Under the pieces are notes generated by a model. That model had not been told where the DNA came from. It saw only the letters and a program-made list of their open reading frames with translations, and did not search any database. This document shows positions 36,719 to 47,100 of a DNA stretch of 64,000 nucleotides, in pieces. Source of the stretch: JANSXG01 sp024743075 (GTDB lineage Bacteria > Planctomycetota > Phycisphaerae > Phycisphaerales > UBA1924); assembly GCA_042140185.1 (NCBI GenBank), contig CP159477.1, forward strand, positions 1,674,001 to 1,738,000, written 5' to 3'. The translations under genes were made by a program, and so were the position numbers. Every line of letters starts with the position of its first letter. The stretch's first letter is position 1.

Positions 36719-37780
36719 ATGAGCGATGTGCTCGACCAATCTGATATCGATGCCCTGCTCTCCGCTGTGGACGACACAGAGGTCGAGGAGCAACGGTCCT
36801 CGACACCCATCTTCTCGCGCCATCGCAAGGATCTCGAGAACGTCGAAGTCCGCGACTACGACTTTAAACGCCCCGAGCGGGTCTCGAAGGATCAGATGCT
36901 GGCCCTGCAGACCCTTCACGAGGCCTTCGCCCGGTCCTACGGGGCGTCCTTGTCCGGATTTCTGCGGACGATCGTGGAAGTCAAGGTCGCCTCCTGCGAG
37001 CAGATGACCTATTCGGAGTTCATCGCCGGCCTGCCGAACCCGACCAGTTTCAACCTGCTCGAAGCCGAGCCGCTGGAAGGGCAGATCTGCCTCGAGATCA
37101 GCCCGCTGATCATCTACCCGATCATCGATCGCCTGCTCGGCGGCACCAACACCGAACTGTTCATCCCGCAGCGTCCGCTGACGATGATCGAGAACCGGCT
37201 GATCCACAAAATCCTCGACCGGGCGGTCGAAGGACTCCGGGAGGCCTGGGAGTCGATCCGGCAGCTCTCGTTCAGCGTCACCGGGGGCGAGTCGAACCCC
37301 CAACTCGTGCAGATCGTCCCCCCGAACGAGGTGGCCATCGTCATCGGTTTCGAGATCAAGATGGCCAACCGGGCCGGCACGATGAACCTGTGCATCCCGT
37401 ACGCGGTGATCGAGCCGCTGATGGAAGATCTCGCGGCTCAGAGTTGGTTTAGTTCGGCCCGCATGAAAGGCAGCCCGGAATTCAGCAACCGCCTTGAGTC
37501 CAAACTTCGCGGGGCAAGCCTCGAAGTTTCGGGCACCCTTGCTCGCACCAGCATTTCCCTGCAAGACCTGCTGAACATCGAGGTCGGAGACCTCATCGCC
37601 ACCGACACCCCCGCGGCCGACCCGGTCACGATCGAAGTCGAGGATGAGCCCAAACTCCTTGCTCACATTGGGCAATACAGGGGCAAGCGGGCCCTTCGCG
37701 TCATCAGCCCGATCGACGCCAACCGCATGCGAACGCTGCGCCCTGAGGCCCGATCTCTCATCTTATTATTTGACCGTTGA
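36719..37780 (+). CDS. fliM: Flagellar motor switch protein FliM
   Basis: 353 residues from ATG 36719 (ATG 36710 is possible). The N-terminus MSDVLDQSDIDALL is the conserved FliM motif that binds phosphorylated CheY. The middle domain (NVEVRDYDFKRPERVSKDQM, LLGGTNTELFIPQRPLTMIE) is CheC/FliM-like, and the C-terminal SpoA domain joins the C-ring. No other flagellar gene is in the window, so this copy stands apart from the main flagellar clusters. It is divergent from dsbD. Confidence 0.96.
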   Translation: MSDVLDQSDIDALLSAVDDTEVEEQRSSTPIFSRHRKDLENVEVRDYDFKRPERVSKDQMLALQTLHEAFARSYGASLSGFLRTIVEVKVASCEQMTYSEFIAGLPNPTSFNLLEAEPLEGQICLEISPLIIYPIIDRLLGGTNTELFIPQRPLTMIENRLIHKILDRAVEGLREAWESIRQLSFSVTGGESNPQLVQIVPPNEVAIVIGFEIKMANRAGTMNLCIPYAVIEPLMEDLAAQSWFSSARMKGSPEFSNRLESKLRGASLEVSGTLARTSISLQDLLNIEVGDLIATDTPAADPVTIEVEDEPKLLAHIGQYRGKRALRVISPIDANRMRTLRPEARSLILLFDR

Positions 37781-38154
37781 CGGTCTGAACGGGTACCATG
37801 ATCGAACGATCACTTCTCACGGGCGACGGGTTGTCGCCTCTGAAAGGTATTCATTGATGGCGCATGTGGTTCGCGGACATGACTGGTGAGCTGGCAACAG
37901 CTTGTCGCTACGGGAGACGCGGGATGACCTGATCTTCAGGCACAGACCGCGAGACCAATCAGGTCTCTCCCGAGGGCCCGGTAACGGGTCCATCGGTCCT
38001 CAGCGGACCACGGGTGTCGTCAGACACGCGTGGCCTGTTTCGTTTTTGGGCCAGTCCTCCCCCACCGTTTCGTGCGGCGAACCCGCCGCGACAACCAGAC
38101 ATCTCAACCAAAACCCGAGACCGGAGCGGCCCCGCGGCGGGCACGAGCAAAACC
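37781..38154 (+). promoter_or_regulatory. Structured untranslated leader before nusA
   Basis: 374 bases without a gene separate fliM and nusA. Four hairpins can form in series on the plus strand: 37928-37940 (CCTGA/TCAGG), 37951-37967 (GAGACC/GGTCTC), 37974-37991 (GGGCCCG, GTAA loop, CGGGTCC) and 38008-38033 (CCACG-G-GTGTC, GTCA loop, GACAC-G-CGTGG). The last is followed by T-rich sequence up to 38047 and looks like an intrinsic terminator about 110 bases before the nusA start. It may end fliM transcripts or act as an attenuator for the nusA operon. I recognise no known RNA family. Confidence 0.5.
38008..38047 (+). terminator. Terminator-like hairpin in the nusA leader
   Basis: A 10-bp stem with one G-G mismatch and a GTCA loop (38008-38033) is followed by TGTTTCGTTTTT. 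It is either the end of fliM transcription or an attenuator ahead of nusA. Confidence 0.55.
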
Positions 38155-39561
38155 ATGAACAGTCAAGAAATGTTGCGCCTCATCGAGTCCATCGCGCGCG
38201 ATCGCGGCGTGGAACGCGAGATTCTGATCGGCGACCTCGAGCAGGCGATGATCACCGCCGCGCGGAAGTACTACAACTCAATCGACATCGAGGAATTCAA
38301 CTGCACCATCGACCGGATCACCGGCGAGATGTCCCTGACCCGCCACGGTGAGCCGCTGGACATGTCCCCCGAGGCCTTCGGACGCATCGCGGCTTCCACC
38401 TTCAAGCAGGTGATGATCCAGAAGTTCCGGGAGGACGAGCGCCAGTCGATCTACGACCAGTTCATCAAGCGGGTCGGCGAGCTGGCCACCGGCGTCGTGC
38501 AGCGCTACGAGGGCGGCTCGCTGGTGATCACCATCGACCGGGCCGAAGGTTTCATGCCCCGCTCAGAGCAGATCCCCGGCGAGCAGTTCCACCCCGGCGA
38601 CCGGGTCCGGGTACTGATCCTCGATGTTCGAGCCGTCGGCAATCAGGTCAAGATCGTTCTGTCTCGCGGCGCACCGGAGTTCATCAAGAAACTCTTTGAG
38701 GTCGAGGTACCCGAGGTTTCCGAGCGCGTCATCGAGATTAAGGCGATGGCCCGCGAGGCCGGATACCGCACCAAACTTGCCGTCAGTTCGATCGACTCCA
38801 AGGTCGACGCCGTCGGTGCCTGCGTGGGCGTTCGCGGCTCGCGCATCAAGAACATCGTCGATGAACTCAACGGCGAGAAGATCGACATCGTCCGCTGGAA
38901 CGAGTCCAGCCAGATCCTGATCCAGAACGCCCTGAAGCCGGCCGAGGTCGTTGAGGTCTCGCTCTGCTTCGAACTCGGGCGTGCCACGGTGGTCGTGAAC
39001 GATGACCAGTTGTCACTGGCAATCGGCAAGCGCGGGCAGAACGTCCGCCTCGCCGCCCGCCTGACCGGCTGGGATGTCGACATCCTGACCCCCGAAGAAT
39101 TCAACAAGGGCCTGGACGCGATGGCCGAGACGCTCCGCAGCGTCGAAGGCGTCACCGAAGAACAGCTCGACCGCCTCGCGGCGCTCGGCATGATCAGCGT
39201 GTTCGATATCGAAGAAGTCGGTGTCGACGTGCTGGTCGGCGAGATCGAGATGGACGAAGCCGTCGCTCAGGCGGCGGTCGAAGCCGCCTCGGCCCGCGCC
39301 AAGGTCATCGCCGAGCAGCAGGAACGCGAGAAGGAAGAGGCCGAGAAGCGGAAGGCCGAAGAGGCCGAAGCGGCTCGACGCCTTTTGGACGGCGATCTCG
39401 ACTCAGCCGGCGACGCCGACATGGCCGCCGCGGCCATCTTGGGCCTCGGTTCCGCCGAGAAGTCCGACGATTCATCGGGCCCCGAAGTCACCGAGGACGA
39501 CGACGCGCGTGCCGAGGCCATCCTCTCGGGTGACTCGGACAGCGAGAAGAAAGAAGACTGA
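38155..39561 (+). CDS. nusA: Transcription termination/antitermination factor NusA
   Basis: 468 residues from ATG 38155. Domains: N-terminal RNA-polymerase-binding region (~1-125, MLRLIESIARDRGVEREILI), S1 domain (~130-200, LATGVVQRYEGGSLVITI), KH1/KH2 (CVGVRGSRIKNIVDELNGEK; LAIGKRGQNVRLAARLTGWD). The C-terminal ~120 residues include a helix-hairpin-helix-like region (GVTEEQLDRLAALGMISVFD) and an acidic, Glu/Lys-rich tail. It modulates pausing and termination. rimP, the usual gene before nusA, is absent here; infB follows after ~100 bases. Confidence 0.97.
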   Translation: MNSQEMLRLIESIARDRGVEREILIGDLEQAMITAARKYYNSIDIEEFNCTIDRITGEMSLTRHGEPLDMSPEAFGRIAASTFKQVMIQKFREDERQSIYDQFIKRVGELATGVVQRYEGGSLVITIDRAEGFMPRSEQIPGEQFHPGDRVRVLILDVRAVGNQVKIVLSRGAPEFIKKLFEVEVPEVSERVIEIKAMAREAGYRTKLAVSSIDSKVDAVGACVGVRGSRIKNIVDELNGEKIDIVRWNESSQILIQNALKPAEVVEVSLCFELGRATVVVNDDQLSLAIGKRGQNVRLAARLTGWDVDILTPEEFNKGLDAMAETLRSVEGVTEEQLDRLAALGMISVFDIEEVGVDVLVGEIEMDEAVAQAAVEAASARAKVIAEQQEREKEEAEKRKAEEAEAARRLLDGDLDSAGDADMAAAAILGLGSAEKSDDSSGPEVTEDDDARAEAILSGDSDSEKKED

Positions 39562-39662
39562 TTTCCCTCACGGCCACCGTGCCGCAACAGACACAGATCC
39601 GCCCGGATCGACCCGGGCAACCTAGAACGAAGACCGACGCAGTTCGAACGCTGGAGAACACT

Positions 39663-42530
39663 TTGGCCAAAGCCAAGCGAGTACATGAGATTGCCAAGAC
39701 CCTTGGAGTGAAATCCAAGTCGATCGTCACCAAGTGTGAGGCCGAGGGCATCCCCGGTATCACCAACCACATGTCGAGCGTATCGGCAGGGCTGGAGGCG
39801 ACGATCCGCGAGTGGTTCGCAAGCGGCGAAGCCGAGGGCGAAGCGCGCGGCACGGCGGTCGAAACAGCGGAACGAGTCGATCTGACGAAGGCACGGGTCA
39901 AGAAGCGTGCCGCCGCCAAGAAGAAAGCCGCGTTCGAGCGATGCGGATGATTCCGATTCGGGCAGCACCGCGACCGCTGTAAAAGACGCCCCCGAGCCCA
40001 AAAAGCGGCGCCCGCAGCCAGGAAAGCGACTCCGGCTGAACCGGACGATGAACAGCCGCAAGAGAATGAGTCGGGGACAGCGACGCCGTCGGCCAAAAAG
40101 GCCGCCCCTTCGGCACCGGCCAAGAAGCCCGAACCCGTCGCCGCTCCGGACGCGCCCGTCGAGGCACCGAAGAAGCCCGAGGCCGAGAAGCCGGAGACTC
40201 CGAGTGAGCCGTCGGTCCAGAAGCCCGCAGCGGAAACGCCGGAGAAGCCTGAGAAACCGGCTACAGAGCCGGTGATGAACGTGCCGTCACGTCCGAAGGT
40301 CATCGCTCCGGCCGGGCCCACGATCAAAGATATCGAGAAGAACAAGGCCAAACTCAGCGGTCCGAAGGTCATTCGCGTCGAGACCCCGGACGTCATCGAA
40401 GCGCCGCGTCAGCGTCGCAGCCACGACGGTCCGTCCATCCCGATGTCGCGCGGCCCTCGCGGCGGCGGCGGAGCCGGTGGCCCCATGATGCCCCCCGACG
40501 AAAGCGGCCGGCGGAATCGTCGACGCGGTGGCGGCGGCGCTGAGACCACGTCCACTCCAGGAACCGGCCGACGCGGCCGCGGCCCCGGGAGCAGCAGCGG
40601 CGGGCGGAACTGGCGTCATCAGGACCTTGTCGAACGCGAGGAGCGGCTCAGCCGGGCCGATGGTTTCCTGCGCCAGCGCCGTCGCGACCAGAAGGCCCGC
40701 GACGGTTCGGGCGGTGCGCAGAAGGCACAATCGGCCGCCGAGACCGGCGGCACGGTGAAGATCAGCGCGCCCTTCACGATCAAGGACCTCTCCGCCGCGA
40801 CCGGCGTGAAGGGTGCCGACATCGTCAAGAAGCTCTTCATGCAGGGCGTGATGGCGAGCATCAATTCATCGATCGAGCCGGAGAAGGCTCAGGAACTCAT
40901 GATCGAGTGGGACATCGAGCTCGAAGTCACCGAGCAGGCCACCGGTGCCGCCGCGGTTCTTGAAGAGTTCCAGAAGCGCGAGGTCGCCGACGAACAGTCC
41001 CGCTTCCCGGTTGTCACGATCCTCGGCCATGTCGACCACGGGAAGACGTCGCTGCTCGACTACATCCGGAAGGCGGATGTGGCGGCGGGTGAAGCCGGCG
41101 GCATCACCCAGGCGACATCGGCGTTTCTTGTTGATGTCAACGCCGGTCAGGGCGCCGAGAAAGTCTGCTTCCTCGACACGCCCGGCCACGAAGCATTCAC
41201 CGAGATGCGATCGCGCGGTGCGAGCATGACCGACATCGTGGTGCTGGTGATCGCGGCCGACGACGGCGTGATGCCCCAGACCATCGAGTCGATCAATCAC
41301 GCCAAGGCGGCGGACGTCCCGCTGCTGGTCGCGCTCAACAAGATTGACCTTCAGGGCGCGAACAGCAACGAGAACATCCAGCGGATTTACGGCCAGCTCG
41401 CCGAGCACGGCCTCAACCCGACCGAATGGGGCGGCGAGACCGAGGTTATAAAGGTCTCGGCCGAAACCGGTGAGGGCATCGACTCGCTGCTTGAAACGCT
41501 CGCGCTGACCGCCGAGATCCACGAGTTCAAAGCGGACTTCTCCGGCGCGGCGACCGGTTCGGTCATCGAGTCGCGCATGGAAGAGGGACGCGGAGCAACC
41601 GCGAACATACTCGTCCAGCAAGGCGAGCTCAAGGTCGGTGATTTCATCGTCGCCGGGCGTGCGTTCGGACGCGTTCGTGATATCACGAACGATCGCGGCG
41701 AGAAGGTCAAGACCGCCGGCCCTTCGACGCCGGTGCAGATCTCCGGCATCGACGAGTTGCCCGACCCGGGGGACAAGTTCTACATCGTCAAGACGCTCAA
41801 GCGTGCCGAGCAGGCCGCCGAGCAGCGTCGAGAGGAAGACCGCCAGCGCCAGCTCGCGCAGCCGAAACTCACGCTGGATTCCATGTTCGCCTCTATGGAC
41901 GAACAGGCGACGACCAAGGAACTGCTCGTTGTGCTTAAGGCCGATGTGCAGGGCTCGATCGACGCAATCAGGAAATCCATCGAAGAGGTTTCGACCGACG
42001 AGATCAAGATCCGCGTCCTCCACGCGGCGGTCGGCGGCATCACCGAGTCCGATGTAACGCTCGCGTCGGCGTCCGGCGCGATCGTCTTCGGGTTCAACGT
42101 CATCCCATCCGCCAAGGCCCGCCGCCAGGCGGAAGACAAGGGCGTCGAACTGCGGTCGTACCGCGTCATCTACGACATCGTGGACGACGTGCGCAAGGCC
42201 GCGTCGGGTCTGCTCAGCCCCGAGGTCCGCGAAGAGGTGCTCGGACACGCCGAGGTCCGTCAGGTCTTCCGCATCACAAAGGTGGGATCGGTCGCCGGCT
42301 GCTACGTCACCGACGGCGTCATCGAGCGGAACGCGCTCATCCGCGTCACTCGCAATGACATCGTCATCGAGCAGGATCGCGTGCTGGAGCAGCTCAAGCG
42401 GTTCAAGGACGACGCCAAGGAAGTCAAGGCCGGTCAGGAATGTGGCATGAAGATCGTCGGTTACGACGACATCAAGGAGGGCGATATCCTCGAGTGCTTC
42501 CGCAAGACCGAAGTCAAGCGGGAGCTCTGA
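39663..42530 (+). CDS. infB: Translation initiation factor IF-2 (two compensating frameshifts)
   Basis: About 955 residues from TTG 39663 (GGAGA just upstream), beginning MAKAKRVHEIAKTLGVKSKS, the usual IF-2 N-terminal motif. The Lys/Pro/Glu-rich linker is broken twice: one extra base at about 39939 and one A missing from the A-run at 40000-40004; between them the acidic IF-2-like sequence runs in another frame. After this the gene is intact: a second IF2_N module (~355-405), GTPase with GHVDHGKTSLLDYI (~454), DTPGHEAFTEMR and NKIDL, then the C-terminal beta-barrels. It places initiator tRNA on the ribosome. Confidence 0.95.
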
Positions 42531-42538
42531 TCTGAACC

Positions 42539-42940
42539 ATGCACCTCGGAGCACTCCAGATCGAACTCATCGTCCGCGCGAGCGAATCGCTCAAGGACAA
42601 GCGTCGTGTGATCAAGTCGGTGAAGGACCGTCTTCATCGCGAGCACATGATCTCCGTCGCAGAGGTCGCGACGCAGGATCACCTGCAGGTGGCAACGCTC
42701 GGCATCGCCGTGGCCTCGGAAGGGGCTCAGCGGTGTGCGGCGGTCCTCGACAGCGTCGTGTCGAAACTTGAGGAGCGCGCGTCCAGACCCGGCGCCGGCG
42801 AACTCACCTACGAACTCGGCTCGCTCTCTCGGCGGGTGATGGCGCTGGATGAGATCCCGGCGACCGACCCCGAGGCCGGAAGAGCGGCCGTCGATGCGGA
42901 GATGTTGCGGTACGCCGAGACCGAAGGGTTTTCATCATGA
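42539..42940 (+). CDS. DUF503 (YlxP-like) protein
   Basis: 133 residues, 8 bases after infB. The start MHLGALQIELIVRASESLKD and KRRVIKSVKDRL match DUF503, a small ferredoxin-like fold that sits between infB and rbfA in many bacteria (ylxP in Bacillus). A role in translation or ribosome assembly is suggested only by this conserved position. The stop overlaps the rbfA start (ATGA). Confidence 0.9.
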   Translation: MHLGALQIELIVRASESLKDKRRVIKSVKDRLHREHMISVAEVATQDHLQVATLGIAVASEGAQRCAAVLDSVVSKLEERASRPGAGELTYELGSLSRRVMALDEIPATDPEAGRAAVDAEMLRYAETEGFSS

Positions 42941-43371
42941 GCCGTCGAGCCGACCAAATGTCCTCGGTGATCCACCGGGCCGCACAATCCGTCCTGAACG
43001 CGGGCTTCGGTGACCCGCGCCTCGACGGATTGATGCTGACGATCACCTCCGTCAAGGTCACCGCAGACCTGCGAACCGCGGTGCTCAATGTGAGCGTTCT
43101 TCCGCAGGACAAAGAGCGACGCGCCCTCGCCGGACTCAAGGCGGCGTCGAAGCATGTGCGAAGGCAGGTCGGCGACCTCGTCTCGGTGCATCAACTGCCC
43201 GAGTTCATATTCAAGATCGACAAGGCCGCCAAGCGTCAGGCCGAAGTACTCGACGCGCTCTCGCGAGTGCGAGCCGAGGAAGAGCAGCGCGCCGCAAAGC
43301 TCGGCGAGGACGCCGAATCTGCCGAGAACACCGAGCCCGCCCACGAACCGTCGAGGGAGCACCACCAGTGA
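42937..43371 (+). CDS. rbfA: 30S ribosome-binding factor RbfA
   Basis: 144 residues from ATG 42937. The KH-like fold is visible: an N-terminal helix with VIHRAAQSVLNAGFGDPRLD, then LTITSVKVTADLRTAVLNVS, and a helix with GLKAASKHVRRQVG. RbfA helps mature the 16S rRNA 5' end. A Glu/Ala-rich tail of about 30 residues extends past the core. It overlaps both neighbours by 4 bases, which implies translational coupling. Confidence 0.93.
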   Translation: MSRRADQMSSVIHRAAQSVLNAGFGDPRLDGLMLTITSVKVTADLRTAVLNVSVLPQDKERRALAGLKAASKHVRRQVGDLVSVHQLPEFIFKIDKAAKRQAEVLDALSRVRAEEEQRAAKLGEDAESAENTEPAHEPSREHHQ

Positions 43372-44086
43372 GCGCAACCGAACAGGCGAACGCCTTTCAG
43401 ACCGTCGTCGACCAGCTCAAGGCAACGTACGAGCCCGCCGAAGCGAACACGGATCTCGAGCCGATCCGTCAGCTCGTGTATTCGTTCCTGCTCTGGGACT
43501 GCACCACGAACCGCGCGGACAACGCCTTCAAGCGGATCGAGGAAACATACGTGGACATGAACGACCTCCGCGTCTCTCGCGCGAGGAGATCATGGACGTG
43601 CTCGGCAAGACATACCCGGACGCCGAGGAACGCGTCGCTCGCATCAAGGCGTCGCTCCGCGACATCTATCTGCGCGAACACACGGTCTCTCTGGTCGCGG
43701 TCCGCGAGGGCGGCAAGCGCGAAGCTCGGAAGTACGTCGACTCGCTCGACGGCATGCACCCGTTCGTCTCGGCGCGGGTGTGCCTCTTGGGAATGGATTG
43801 CCACGCCGTCCCTGTTGAGGAGCGTTTGCTCAACAAACTCATCAAAGCGGGCGTCTTCGAGCCCGAGACGCCGCTGGACAAAGCCTCGGGCACAATCGAA
43901 CGCCACGTGAAAGCCAGTGAAGGCCTTGAAACCTACCTGGTCCTTCAGGCGTACAGTGAGGAGACGTCGGCGGACGGATCCGAACTCGCGGGTAAGCCGG
44001 CGAAGACAAGCAGGAAGTCGGGCTCGGGCAAGACTTCAAAGTCCTCTCGCACGACGACGCGGAAGAAGAAAACCGCCAAGTCCTGA
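43368..44086 (+). CDS. Endonuclease III-like HhH protein (frameshifted in this sequence)
   Basis: 239 residues when restored, from GTG 43368, which overlaps the rbfA stop. The frame breaks at about 43573-43580 (TCTC/CGCG stretch) after NDLRVS and continues in another frame with REEIMDVLGKTYPD. The layout suggests the HhH-GPD fold of endonuclease III: an N-terminal helix pair (IRQLVYSFLLWDCTTNRADN), a central region, and a late motif (LDGMHPFVSARVCLLGMDCH followed by AVPVEERLLNKL) in place of LPGVGxxTA...VDTHV. The catalytic Lys/Asp and iron-sulfur cysteines are not evident. The tail is Lys/Ser/Thr-rich. The function may be nucleic-acid binding. Confidence 0.6.
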
Positions 44087-44113
44087 CCGACGGCACTCAA
44101 TCCGGAGAAGCAC

Positions 44114-47100
44114 ATGGCAAGGCGACTGCGGGGAATGACGACGCTCGCCGCGATGGTGACTCTGTGCTCGCTCAGTCACCCGTCCGCCGCCGAGCAGGTC
44201 GGCCCGGCACCGAGTCTCGAAGAGCTGCTCGCGCAGGAGAATCGGAATGCCGCGCAGGGCGTTCAGGTGTCAGACGTACCGCTGCCCGAAACGATCGCGG
44301 ATTGGGGAGCCCCACCGACGGATGCCGCGCGTGCCAACGCCTCGATCGACCAGATCCGTCAGGAACTGATTGGAGAACTGCCCGACACCGCTGATCGGGC
44401 GAACCCGTCCGACGCAGACGCAACGCGGGCCACGGAGATTCTCCGGCAGGCCCAGAAGTTCATCGAGACCGGTCGCTTGAGTGCAGCAATCGCCGCTCTG
44501 CGACAGTCTCTGCGTTTGGACCCCTCGTCGGTTCAGGCGTGGCGCTCGCTTGGCTTGCTGCTGGACCAGCAGCAGAACCCGATCGCCGCGAAGGCCGCGT
44601 TCGCAGAAGCGATCGCGCTCGGTGATCGCGAACCGCTGACCCTGATCCGCTACGGATTGCTGGCGTCCCGTTTTCGCGAGGATCCGCTCGCCGCAACGGC
44701 CCTGCTCACGGCCTTGACGAACTCGGATCAGCCGGCCGACGAAGGTGCCCTTCTGCTCACACGGACCACCCTAGCGGAAGTGCTCCTGCGTCTCGGGTAT
44801 GTGTCCGAATCCGTTCGGGCGTTCGAGGTTCTTCTGGAGCTCCCGCCCACCTTTGAGCCCGAAACCGAGTTCCGATCCGAGATCAACGAGGTCTACCGCG
44901 ATCGACGCCGATCCCTGCTCCGTGCGTCGGAGGCGGCGCACAGCATCGGGGAGATCGGGCTGTCCAATCGTTTTCTCGAAGCAGCAGCAGCCCTCCCGGG
45001 GCCGACGAACACTCGGGAACTGACTGTGCGCTGCTACATACTGCTTCGCGTCGGGCGTCCAGTCGCCGCCGCGTCGCTCGTCGCCGCGCACGTTGCTCGG
45101 TCGATACCCGAGGCCGAGACGATCGACCTGCTCCGATACGTCGCAACGCAATCGGGCTACGGACCGGAGATCAAAGCGGACTTGAGAAACTCCTACGAAT
45201 CGATCCCGCGTCAAGAGCAGGTCACCGCCCGGCAGAAGTTCGCCCTCGCGTTCGCCGCGCTCGGGCAGAGCCCGGCAGAACAGACGGCCTCGCTGCTGGA
45301 TCACCTCACAGAGCACCCGCTCGACTTCGGTGTTCTCATCGAACTCGTCCGCTGCGGCGACCCTTCGGCGATTAATCGGCTTATTCGAATACACCCGGCG
45401 ATGGAGCCGCAGATCAGCCGTATCGCGCTCGACGCTGGAGCGCGTGTTCCCGAAGAAGCCGAAGGCCCGCTCGCGATCCGTGCAGCACTTCGAGCCGGGC
45501 ATTTTCATCGTGCGCTGAGCGCCGCTCTTGAGGATGTCGACGCGCCTCGTACCGACTTCGCCATGCTGGCGCTGCGAGTCGAACTGCTCGCGCAGGCCGC
45601 TCGTGGATCGCAAGCCGATGCCCTGCTGGACCGTGCGGCTGCCGATGCCCAGACCGCGGCCGACCGAGTCGCGACGGCCTACGCGATGCTCGTGAGACAA
45701 CGATCACGCGAAGCGCTCGGCGCACTCGAGGACCCGTCGCTGCAACGGGATGGGGCCGGCGACATCCTTTCGCGCGTCGGTCGTATCCGGGCCCTTCACG
45801 CGATCGGCGACCACGCCCGAGCGCTGCAGGCCGCTCAGGACTCGCTGCAACAGGGGGCGGGATGCCTTCCGGTGGCGGCGTATGTCGCCCGCCATGGCAA
45901 GCAGCCCGACGACCACCGTCGGCTCGTCAGGATCGCCGGTGCAGACGGTGTGTTCGCTCTGCTTCAAGGCCTCTCGGCGATCGACCAGGAGCAGTTCGAC
46001 CTCGCAGAGCGTTCACTCCTGCGAGCGTGGTCGAGCCCTCTCAGGCCGCAGGAGGCCGCGTCGGCTCTCGTCGATCTCTGGGAGCGCACCGCGTCAATCG
46101 AGCGCGCGGAGGGGTGGCTCGAAGCGGAGAGCGATCGCTACCCGGATGAGCCATACATCGCGTCACTCCTGGCGCGTCTTCAAAGCGACGATCGGCGTCC
46201 CGAAGCCGCGCTCGAGACACTCGCGTCACGCCTGATGGACCGCCCCGGGTCGGATGTGCTATCACGCGAACTCGAGAGGGTGCTGCGCGAGGACTTCGCG
46301 GCGCAGGATCGATGGATCAGCCAGGCCCGGACACGCCTGACCAACGCACCCAACACGTTCGCGGTATTCGCTGAGCGCACCGTCGTGGAACTCGCCGCCG
46401 AGAATCTGGACCAAGCCGTCTCCATGATGGAACTCGCCTCGGACCTTGCACCGCAACTGACTCCGATCGAATCCGAGACGATCAATCACTTTCTCGAATC
46501 GGTCGCGGACGAGATCATCAACAGGCCGCGCGTGCGACAGGAGACGGTCGCGGCGTACACCAGAGTGTTCGAACGCCTCTCGGCGCCCTCTGCGGGTGCG
46601 TGGTTCGGCCGGATCAATGTCGCTTCGATCAAGGAGCTGCCGACCTCAGACGAACTGGTTGAGCTCTCTAGACGGGCGGGCCAGGCCCATCCCAACGTCG
46701 CGCAAGAGGCTTTCATCCACGCGGTTCGGGCAGTCATGACCGCTAACCGCACGGGGCAGACGAGCCTGAGCGACGACGAGTCACGCTCGCTCGCGCTCTC
46801 GATCTATGACCGGGCAATCGCGACGCTCGAACCTTACCCTACGGTTGTTCTCGGTTCCTGGATAGAGTTCACCCAGCAAATCCAGGACCCGTTCGCGTTG
46901 GGCGATGCGATCCGATCTCTCGGTGAGTACCGAGGCCCGACCGACCGCCGGTTGCGCAAAGCGCTCGCGCATGTCATGTTCCGAGGCAGTGCACGGACGG
47001 ACGCGCAACTCAGCGCTCAGATGCTCGCCGATGGCGCCCACCATCTCGCGAGCCAACTCTCGCTCAACAACCAGTTTGACACCGCGCGGACCCTCTACGA

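Noticed and set aside
39939..40004. Programmed frameshifting in infB
   Set aside because: The two shifts cancel one another, one is in a simple A-run, and similar breaks occur in many unrelated genes; error is simpler.
40866..42554. Long open frame antisense to infB
   Set aside because: It mirrors a conserved gene in GC-rich DNA; the plus-strand protein is clearly IF-2, and the antisense product has no recognisable motifs.
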